Shown in pieces: positions 6,658 through 12,128 of a DNA stretch of 12,128 bases. Below the pieces are notes generated by a model. The model ran no database searches. It worked only from the letters and a program-made list of their open reading frames with translations, and had not been told where the DNA came from. The translations under genes and the position numbers were made by a program. Source of the stretch: UKL13-2 sp043768625 (GTDB lineage: Bacteria > Pseudomonadota > Gammaproteobacteria > Burkholderiales > Usitatibacteraceae); NCBI GenBank assembly GCA_043768625.1, contig JAYVKG010000006.1, positions 1-12,128 of the forward strand, given 5' to 3'. How positions within the stretch are numbered: position 1 is the stretch's first letter; every line of letters begins with the position of its first letter.

Positions 6658-8238
6658 ATGCCGTTAAGCCTTTCAGTACCGGTTTCGACGAGCGCATTAC
6701 CCAGAGAAATCGAGACCAACCCGAAAAAAGCCCGCGCCTGGATCGAGTCACTGCCCCTCACCAAGACCTTTGAAGCGGCGCGGATGGTGGCACAAAATAT
6801 CGAAGCGCTCAACAACGGCAAGATGTCTGGCGCGGAACGTGTTGCACTGGTCGATATTTACCAGCCCGTCATCGCCGTGTTGCTCGATGAACTGGAAGCC
6901 ATCTACGCCTACAGTGTGCTGCCGCTGCCGGCCAAACAGCGCGAGGCGTTTGATCTGGCGCGCGATCTGCGCGTGCAGTGCGCGACGACATTCAAGATTT
7001 TTTTGCTGGAAAAACCCGGCAAGCTGGGTTTGTTCAACAGCAAAAAACCGCTGCCGGAGCCGATCTATTGGGCGATGTTTTACCTGCAGTCGCAGTTATT
7101 GCAAAGCTACAAAACTTACCATCCATGTCAAGCCGGTGTCTGGCAGGAACTGCACTCGCTGTTCCAGCATGCTGGCGAACAGGGCATGCTGGCCGAGATG
7201 GGTGACGTTGAAACCAAATCCACCATCCAGGATCTTTACACGGATGCGCTGATGATTTCGCTGGCAGACCCTTATCGTTTGATGTTCAAGGAAGTCGACC
7301 GGGTGCAGGAGACCCTGCGGCAGAACCGCGGGCTGGTGGATATCCGCACCAGCAACGACGGGCTCAACCTGCAGCGACTTTTTGTTGTCGCGCTCGACAG
7401 TGATCAGCCGCCCAAAGTGCTGGTTCAGGGCCTGCCGCCACCCTCGGGACAGGTATTGCGTCTTATCGATCCGACCCGGCTGGTTGATAAATTGCAGCAG
7501 CGCATGCGGGCGCAGAACGGGGCCGCTGCCAGTGGGGTGGCCAAAAGCCGCGCCACGCACGACATGGCCGACCTGCAACAACGGCTCATTCGCCTGTGGG
7601 GTGACCCGCCCAAGCGGCAGTTCCGCCGCAATCCGGCGGATTCTTCGGTCGCGCTTTGCAGCGGCATCAAAGCCATCGCCTACTTTACCGAGTCGGCAAG
7701 CCGGGAAGAGCCGGAGGCAGACGCAAGAGCCATTCGCGACGGCGATACCATTCCGCTACTGAAGATCCCCCAGGATCCGATGTCGCAGATGATTGGCGTG
7801 GAGGAATGGCACGTACTTAACCAGAGCGCCAACGGCCTGCGCCTTTACCGTGAAGCCGACGGCAAGGTCGGCGTCACGGTGGGTGAAATCGTTGGCGTGC
7901 GCTTCATCGGCGGACGCAGCTGGAATGTCGGGGTGGTGCGCTGGCTGACCTTGCTCGAAGGCAACGCGCTCGAATTCGGTGTGGAGCTGATTTCGCCGGC
8001 GGCGGCAAGCATTACCATCAAACCCACCATCGGCAATGGCAACAAGCCGATGCCCGCGCTGGTGCTGCAAAATGCCACGCCCGACTGGGACAATGACACG
8101 GTGCTATCGATGACCGACACCTTTGCTGACCTGCGCGAATTCGAACTCCTCGACCGCACCGAGATCACCATCGTGCGTGCCACCACCTTGATCGAGCGCA
8201 CCTCGCGATTTGATCTATTCCAGTTTCAAATTTCTTAA
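6658..8238 (+). CDS. Conserved protein of unknown function with PilZ-like C-terminal region
   Basis: A 526-residue protein without signal peptide or membrane segments, so probably cytosolic. I do not know a function. The N-terminal ~290 residues are helix-rich and start with a betaproteobacterial-looking lead (NPKKARAWIESLPLTKTFEAAR, given here in part as NPKKARAWIESLPL). The C-terminal part, about 383-455, looks like a PilZ-type beta barrel. It has NQSANG (388-393), which fits (D/N)xSxxG, then a VGEIVGVR strand and VGVVRW with FGVELISP. The canonical RxxxR partner is not in its usual place; the nearest basic cluster (KRQFRR, 319-324) is ~65 residues upstream. Whether it binds cyclic di-GMP is therefore open. 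ATG 6658 has GGGGGA three bases ahead, a rather short spacing. The stop codon is only 12 bases from the convergent yihY stop. Confidence 0.7.
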   Translation: MPLSLSVPVSTSALPREIETNPKKARAWIESLPLTKTFEAARMVAQNIEALNNGKMSGAERVALVDIYQPVIAVLLDELEAIYAYSVLPLPAKQREAFDLARDLRVQCATTFKIFLLEKPGKLGLFNSKKPLPEPIYWAMFYLQSQLLQSYKTYHPCQAGVWQELHSLFQHAGEQGMLAEMGDVETKSTIQDLYTDALMISLADPYRLMFKEVDRVQETLRQNRGLVDIRTSNDGLNLQRLFVVALDSDQPPKVLVQGLPPPSGQVLRLIDPTRLVDKLQQRMRAQNGAAASGVAKSRATHDMADLQQRLIRLWGDPPKRQFRRNPADSSVALCSGIKAIAYFTESASREEPEADARAIRDGDTIPLLKIPQDPMSQMIGVEEWHVLNQSANGLRLYREADGKVGVTVGEIVGVRFIGGRSWNVGVVRWLTLLEGNALEFGVELISPAAASITIKPTIGNGNKPMPALVLQNATPDWDNDTVLSMTDTFADLREFELLDRTEITIVRATTLIERTSRFDLFQFQIS

Positions 8239-8250
8239 CCGGTGCAGGGG

Positions 8251-9351
8251 TTAATCCGCCCCGACTGCCGCGCGCAGATCTTCATCGCGAATTTCGTCAC
8301 GCGCGCCGATCAGCGCGAAATGCCCAAGCCGGGTGCGCACCACCATGTTCGCGCCGACCAGGTCGTGCAACGTGTCCTCGGCGACATCGATGGGCATGGG
8401 TGCCCGCAAGCGAAGCGCCTTGAAGTCAAGCGGGCGCGGACTCGACGCCAGCGCGTCGACAATTTGTTTCGCCTTGCCGACCCGCATCGACGGGGCTAAT
8501 CCAAGCGCAGACGACGATGCTGCGGCATCTCCCAGATGGCCGAAATACGACAGCGTAGCCGCCACTTCTGCGCCGATCAGCGCCACCGTCCAGCAGCAAA
8601 ACAACCACAGCAGAAAAATCGGCACGCTGGCGAAGGCACCGTACACCATGTTGTAGGTGGGAACCCGCACCATGTAGGCCACAAACAAATGCTTCACCAG
8701 CTCGAACAGCACGGCGGCAGATATGCCCGCAACGATGGCATGGCGCAGCGGCACGTAACGATTGGGCACTACCCGATAGGCCAGCACCAGCGCCAGCGCG
8801 GTAAGCCCGAACGGAATGACCTTCAACAACCATTCTTCGCGCAGCGGCAGCGCCTGACCGAAGGTGCGGGTCCAGTGGACCACATAAGAGGTCATCGACA
8901 GGCTTGCGCCGATCAGCAGCGGGCCGAAGGTCAGCAACGACAAATAGGCCGCGAGCCGCTTCCACCAGGCGCGCCGGTGCCGGGTGCGCCAGATCGCATT
9001 GAATGCGCCGTCAATCGTAAACATCAGTGCGATCGCCGTGATCAGAATAACAACCAGGCCGATCAGCGTAAGCCGCGCCGCGTTCTGCGCGAATTGCTCC
9101 ATGTAGACACCGACCATGCGGCCCGCAACATCGGGCAGGAAATTTTTCAGCACGAAACCCTTCACGTCGAGAATGAAATCGCGCACCAGCGGCACCCGCG
9201 CCGTGAAGGCAAGCGTGACGCCAAACAACGGCACCAGCGCCAGCAGTGTGGTGTAGGTGAGGCTGCCGGCCACCATGGAGCACCGATCCTCAACGAAACG
9301 ACGGGCGACAAAGCGAAGGTATTGCAACAGGTTGGAGAGCGTGTTTTTCAT
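8251..9351 (-). CDS. yihY: YihY/BrkB-family inner membrane protein
   Basis: A 366-residue membrane protein of the YihY family (once annotated as ribonuclease BN, an assignment since abandoned; molecular role unsettled). Six hydrophobic segments are visible near residues 28-50, 92-113, 134-158, 176-193, 203-228 and 238-266. Family signatures include the N-terminal RFVEDRCSMVAGSLTYTTLL stretch and PTYNMVYGAFASVPIFLLWL. After the last helix (~270) a cytosolic tail of about 95 residues looks winged-helix-like (DTLHDLVGANMVVRT). This longer form is the one I know from betaproteobacteria. ATG 9351 begins at the expected family N-terminus, though no clear Shine-Dalgarno is seen. It diverges from wrbA across 52 bases. 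Confidence 0.92.
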   Translation of the reverse strand: MKNTLSNLLQYLRFVARRFVEDRCSMVAGSLTYTTLLALVPLFGVTLAFTARVPLVRDFILDVKGFVLKNFLPDVAGRMVGVYMEQFAQNAARLTLIGLVVILITAIALMFTIDGAFNAIWRTRHRRAWWKRLAAYLSLLTFGPLLIGASLSMTSYVVHWTRTFGQALPLREEWLLKVIPFGLTALALVLAYRVVPNRYVPLRHAIVAGISAAVLFELVKHLFVAYMVRVPTYNMVYGAFASVPIFLLWLFCCWTVALIGAEVAATLSYFGHLGDAAASSSALGLAPSMRVGKAKQIVDALASSPRPLDFKALRLRAPMPIDVAEDTLHDLVGANMVVRTRLGHFALIGARDEIRDEDLRAAVGAD

Positions 9352-9372
9352 CGGGCGATCAGATTGCGCTAC

Positions 9373-9381
9373 GTATAATAC
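9373..9381. promoter_or_regulatory. Palindromic -10 shared by yihY and wrbA
   Basis: GTATAATAC is a 9-base odd palindrome. On the plus strand it contains a perfect TATAAT (9374-9379) for wrbA. On the minus strand it contains TATTAT (9375-9380) for yihY. Starts would fall near 9386 (+) and 9368 (-), giving leaders of roughly 17 bases on each side. No convincing -35 is present in either direction. Confidence 0.5.
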
Positions 9382-9403
9382 CGATTCATTTTGAGGAATC
9401 GAT

Positions 9404-9997
9404 ATGGCGGATATTTTGGTGCTGTTTTACTCCCATTCCGGCTCGGTACGGGAACTGGCCCGCCACCTTGCCCGCGGGGTCGACAGTGTGCCAGGCATGG
9501 CGGCACGGGTGCGCACGGTACCCAAAGTCGCGGCGGTCACGACGGTCGCGTCGCCCGGCATTCCAGCCGAAGGTGCACCCTACGTTACCGCAAATGATCT
9601 TGCCGAATGTGTGGGGATGGCAATGGGCTCCCCCACCCGCTTCGGCAACATGGCGGCGCCGCTAAAATATTTTCTCGACGGCACCGGCGGCGAATGGATG
9701 CGCGGCACGCTGACCGGCAAACCCGCCTGCGTATTCACCTCCACCTCGACCATGCACGGCGGCAATGAATCAACCCTGCTGTCAATGATGTTGCCGTTGC
9801 TGCACCACGGCATGCTCATCGTCGGCATCCCCTATGGCGAAGCAGCTCTCACCACCACCGTTGATGGCGGCACGCCCTACGGCGCCAGCCACGTTGCGGG
9901 AGCCGCCAATGATCGCGCGGTGAGTGACTGCGAAAAGCAGCTCGCGTTTGCGTTGGGCAAACGGCTGGCGGGTGTGGCGCAAAAGCTCGCCGCATAG
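9404..9997 (+). CDS. wrbA: NAD(P)H:quinone oxidoreductase, WrbA flavoprotein
   Basis: FMN-dependent, flavodoxin-like enzyme that reduces quinones by two electrons, limiting semiquinone and oxidative stress; WrbA proteins form tetramers in the cytosol. The 197 residues match the family length. The FMN phosphate loop is YSHSGSVRELA (9-19), followed by the flavin-contact GMAMGSPTRFGNMAAPLKYF (71-90), STSTMHGGNEST (113-124) and GTPYGASHVAG (156-166). ATG 9404 has GAGGA (9393-9397) six bases ahead and a TATAAT box 25 bases further up. It diverges from yihY, a pairing I know from betaproteobacteria. The gene usually following wrbA there (DUF2069) is missing; a ~330-base non-coding stretch follows instead. 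Confidence 0.96.
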   Translation: MADILVLFYSHSGSVRELARHLARGVDSVPGMAARVRTVPKVAAVTTVASPGIPAEGAPYVTANDLAECVGMAMGSPTRFGNMAAPLKYFLDGTGGEWMRGTLTGKPACVFTSTSTMHGGNESTLLSMMLPLLHHGMLIVGIPYGEAALTTTVDGGTPYGASHVAGAANDRAVSDCEKQLAFALGKRLAGVAQKLAA

Positions 9998-10143
9998 AAA
10001 ATTTGGGCAAACTCCAGCACCAGTGCGGCTCACAGGCCAAAAGTTCCTGAAAAAGCCCGCCCATCCTCATTCCATCTCGCTGATTAGCCTGCCATTGTTA
10101 CATCCCCCGATTGCGGTACGCCTGGGTGCGAAATTTCCTTTTT
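9998..10143. other. Non-coding stretch between wrbA and the FNR-type box
   Basis: First part of the 327-base gap between wrbA and the cytochrome-like gene. No open frame, tRNA or clear terminator is seen. A run of seven or more T near 10139-10145 directly precedes and overlaps the FNR-type box but is not backed by a good stem. Confidence 0.5.
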
Positions 10144-10157
10144 TTGATGTGGATCAA
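10144..10157 (+). promoter_or_regulatory. FNR/Anr-type binding site
   Basis: TTGATGTGGATCAA is an exact match to the FNR/Anr/Dnr consensus TTGAT-N4-ATCAA. Its centre is 174 bases before the start of the cytochrome-like gene, the only gene it could serve on this side. A possible -10, TATAAC (10176-10181), lies about 4 bases closer than ideal for classical activation at -41.5. An alternative, TAAAAT (10162-10167), would place the box over the -35 region, which could mean repression. The site is clear; the sign of regulation is not. Confidence 0.7.
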
Positions 10158-10180
10158 AGACTAAAATTATCAGGTTATAA

Positions 10181-10324
10181 CTTGCATGGTTGCGCTGCGC
10201 ATCGAGGCTATGCAAGCTGTAAAGCTGAACCAGCTTTGGTGGGGATCACAGGGCAAAAATAGCTGGAAAGACTCGCCAGTGTTGGAGTTGGCGCGGGTTT
10301 GTTGGTCTAGGGGGAGGTGAAAAA
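10181..10324 (+). promoter_or_regulatory. Structured 5' leader with alternative pairings and strong Shine-Dalgarno
   Basis: Perfect inverted repeats visible: CTTGCAT (10181-10187) with ATGCAAG (10210-10216), enclosing TGCGC-T-GCGCA (10191-10201); AAAGCTG (10221-10227) with CAGCTTT (10231-10237) around loop AAC; CCAGCT (10230-10235) with AGCTGG (10261-10266); CGCCA (10274-10278) with TGGCG (10289-10293). The second and third share bases and cannot form together, a switch-like arrangement. It ends in GGGGAGGTGA (10311-10320), nearly the full anti-Shine-Dalgarno complement, five bases before ATG 10325. It matches no riboswitch class I can name. Confidence 0.4.
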
Positions 10325-12128
10325 ATGCCACGCATTTTCTCAATAACGCGTTTGCGTCCGGTTCGTCCGGCATGGATCTGCAGCCGATTGTTCCCGCTGC
10401 TTGTTGCAGTGGCGATATTGCTGCTGCAATCGCCTGCAACGGCACAGACCACATCAGGAACCAGCGCGACCGGCAATACACTTTTCAATAGCACCTTCAA
10501 TTGCCACTCCTGCCACATTGCCGCTTCGGCCCCCCGTTTCAACGCGATCAATGCTGGCGGACACATCGCTTATGCCAATACCCAGGGCATGGGCGGGACG
10601 GGCGGCACAGCGCAAAATTATGCCGACATCGCGGCGTATCTGGCAACACTGTTCACAGATCTGGGCACCCAGGCAGTCGCGTATCAAACCGCCAGCGCTT
10701 TCATTATTCCAAACATCGCGCTCGGTACTACATACGGAAGCCTCACCGGATTGCAGACCGTCAGCGGCCCGTCCAAGGGCAGCGTTTCATACTCGGGCAC
10801 CACGGCGACGTACACCCCGTCCGCTGGACAAACCGGTGCAGACAGTTTTACCTATCGCGCAGTGCGTGCGGGAGGCTCAACCAACACGCGCACAGTCAAT
10901 CTCAGCATCGCCGCCGCGCCAGCACCGAATGATAATTTTGCAAACCGCATTGCGCTCAATGGCGGAATCGTGTCGACGACCGGTTCGAACACCACCGCAA
11001 CCAAGGAGGCGGGTGAGCCCAACCATGCCTTAAATACCGGCGGACATTCTGTTTGGTGGACGTGGACGGCATCGTCGAGTACACCCGTCACCATCGATAC
11101 GATTGGCAGTAACTTCGATACGCTTCTGGGGGTTTACATCGGTTCCGCAGTCAACGCACTCACCCAAATCGCGGCGAACGACGACATTAACGGTGCCTCC
11201 AACCGTCAGAGTTCCGTAACGTTTACCGCAGTCGCAGGAACCACCTACCAAATCGCAGTTGATGGCTTTTCCAGCGCAACCGGCTCCATCACGCTCAACT
11301 TAAACCAGCCGCTACAAACTCTGACCGTGATACCACTGGGTACCGGCAGCGGCACGGTCAGCTCTGCACCGGCTGGCATCAGTTGCGGTGGTACCTGTAC
11401 TGCCAATTTGCCAACCAATAGTGCCGTTACGCTGACCGCTACGGCGAATGCAGGATCCGTTCTCGTCGGCATCGGTGGACAGAGCACCAGTCCGTATTCA
11501 TTCACACTAACCGGAGGGACAACTGTCTATGCAAATTTCTACGCGCTCACCAACGACGATTTCGCCAATCGCACCGTCATCAATCCGTTTTTTCCTTCAG
11601 GATCCGGCTACAACATCGGTGCCACGCTCGAAACGGGCGAGCCCAGCCACGGTGTTAGTGGTGCCCATTCGGTGTGGTGGACGTGGACTGCGCCGTCGAC
11701 GGGAGCTTGGCGGCTGAGTTTGGCCGGTAGCAATTTCGATACGCTGCTCGATGTCTATACCGGCACCTCGGTCAATGCACTGACGCAGGTTGCGCACGAC
11801 GATGACTACATTGGCTCGCTCCAGAGTACGCTGACGTTTTACGCGGTGGCCGGTACCGTGTACAGTTTTGCAGTCGACGGCTACAATGGGGCGTCGGGCT
11901 ATTATCAATTCAACTTTACCAAGCCGGGCAATGATAATTTCATCGACCGGCTGACTTTGTCCGGTGGTACGGTCAACGTGACCGATTACAGCGTAAACGC
12001 GACGCGTGAAACCGGCGAGCCATCTATTCTAGGAAACGTCGGTGGACACTCGCAATGGTGGTCGTGGACAGCGCCGATAACCGGCCCGGTCAGCATCACT
12101 ACTGTCGGCAGCAACTTCGATACGATCC
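10325..12128 (+). CDS. Exported monohaem cytochrome c-domain protein with Ig-like and repeat modules (3' end outside window)
   Basis: Open from ATG 10325 to the right edge: 601 codons, no stop. Residues 1-40 are a signal peptide (basic lead, hydrophobic FPLLVAVAILLL, cleavage after SPATA). Residues ~48-112 resemble a small class I cytochrome c: CHSCH haem site (C60, C63, H64), a possible axial methionine in GMGG (M89) and a closing helix DIAAYLATL. Residues ~122-196 form an Ig-like domain (ATYTPSAGQTGADSFTYR). Then follow module 1 (202-327), an InlB-B-like module (331-407; C354, C358), module 2 (410-532) and the start of module 3 (536-). Haem attachment implies export across the membrane. The likely role is electron transfer or a redox-bearing surface protein; this is inference. 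Its upstream region carries an FNR-type box. A C-terminal sorting signal, if any, lies outside the window. Confidence 0.85.
   Translation, partial: MPRIFSITRLRPVRPAWICSRLFPLLVAVAILLLQSPATAQTTSGTSATGNTLFNSTFNCHSCHIAASAPRFNAINAGGHIAYANTQGMGGTGGTAQNYADIAAYLATLFTDLGTQAVAYQTASAFIIPNIALGTTYGSLTGLQTVSGPSKGSVSYSGTTATYTPSAGQTGADSFTYRAVRAGGSTNTRTVNLSIAAAPAPNDNFANRIALNGGIVSTTGSNTTATKEAGEPNHALNTGGHSVWWTWTASSSTPVTIDTIGSNFDTLLGVYIGSAVNALTQIAANDDINGASNRQSSVTFTAVAGTTYQIAVDGFSSATGSITLNLNQPLQTLTVIPLGTGSGTVSSAPAGISCGGTCTANLPTNSAVTLTATANAGSVLVGIGGQSTSPYSFTLTGGTTVYANFYALTNDDFANRTVINPFFPSGSGYNIGATLETGEPSHGVSGAHSVWWTWTAPSTGAWRLSLAGSNFDTLLDVYTGTSVNALTQVAHDDDYIGSLQSTLTFYAVAGTVYSFAVDGYNGASGYYQFNFTKPGNDNFIDRLTLSGGTVNVTDYSVNATRETGEPSILGNVGGHSQWWSWTAPITGPVSITTVGSNFDTI
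10928..12128 (+). repeat. Three tandem ~120-residue protein modules (third cut by window edge)
   Basis: Module 1 at 10928-11305, module 2 at 11552-11920, module 3 from 11930. Shared landmarks in order: NDNF/NDDF start, (A/T)GEPxH or GEPS, HSVWWTWTA (HSQWWSWTA in the third), GSNFDTLL, VYxGxxVNALTQ, and AVDG near the end. They resemble beta-sandwich modules of the pre-peptidase C-terminal type. DNA identity is patchy (for example GGTGGACGTGGAC in modules 1 and 2), so the duplications are not recent. An unrelated InlB-B-like module (11315-11545) separates modules 1 and 2. Confidence 0.8.

Noticed and set aside
8536..9378. 280-residue open frame on the plus strand
   Set aside because: It lies almost wholly opposite yihY, which has clear family features. 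The translated product is rich in Gln/His/Arg, as is typical of antisense shadows of GC-rich genes.
10247..10300. GEMM-I (cyclic di-GMP) riboswitch, because of CACAGGGCAAA
   Set aside because: The 11-base core matches, but the GNRA-capped stem and the downstream GACGCAAAGCC core are missing in the expected positions, so the class cannot be assigned.
10401..11033. 210-residue plus-strand frame overlapping the cytochrome-like gene
   Set aside because: It is in another frame of the gene starting at 10325. Its Arg/Pro/Ser-rich composition has no domain, whereas the other frame has a signal peptide, CxxCH and repeat modules.
1..12128. CRISPR arrays, tRNA or rRNA genes, insertion sequences
   Set aside because: No regularly spaced repeats, no tRNA-like cloverleaf and no transposase or terminal inverted repeats were seen.

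Overview
The window looks like a chromosomal segment of a betaproteobacterium. The basis is the order obgE, proB, rppH, proS as I know it from that class, a PEP-CTERM protein, a YihY/WrbA pair and moderately GC-rich coding sequence. I cannot name a genus; PEP-CTERM systems are common in Rhodocyclales- and Nitrosomonadales-type betaproteobacteria.

Left part (1-5071) is housekeeping. The 3' part of the GTPase gene obgE, the glutamate 5-kinase gene proB and a Yip1-like membrane protein gene run rightward and end at a strong hairpin terminator (2542-2572). The RNA pyrophosphohydrolase gene rppH (leftward) and the prolyl-tRNA synthetase gene proS (rightward) diverge from a 146-base intergenic region that carries a small palindrome and a likely -10 box.

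Middle part (5072-9997) is mixed. A 186-residue PEP-CTERM exported protein is preceded by a near-consensus sigma-54 promoter and followed by a terminator. A TlpA/ResA-like exported thioredoxin faces it on the minus strand. Next come a 526-residue conserved protein of unknown function with a PilZ-like C-terminal region, a six-helix YihY-family membrane protein on the minus strand, and the flavoprotein gene wrbA. yihY and wrbA diverge from one palindromic -10 sequence that could fire in both directions.

Right part (9998-12128) is the most interesting. A perfect FNR/Anr-type box lies in the intergenic region ahead of a long leader with several perfect inverted repeats, some mutually exclusive, and an almost ideal Shine-Dalgarno. 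These precede an open reading frame that runs off the right edge (601 codons visible). It encodes an exported protein with a single CxxCH haem c site, an Ig-like domain, three copies of a roughly 120-residue beta-rich module and one InlB-B-like module. The arrangement suggests an oxygen-regulated, cell-envelope or extracellular monohaem cytochrome with an adhesin-like body. The regulation and function are inference; the motifs are directly visible.
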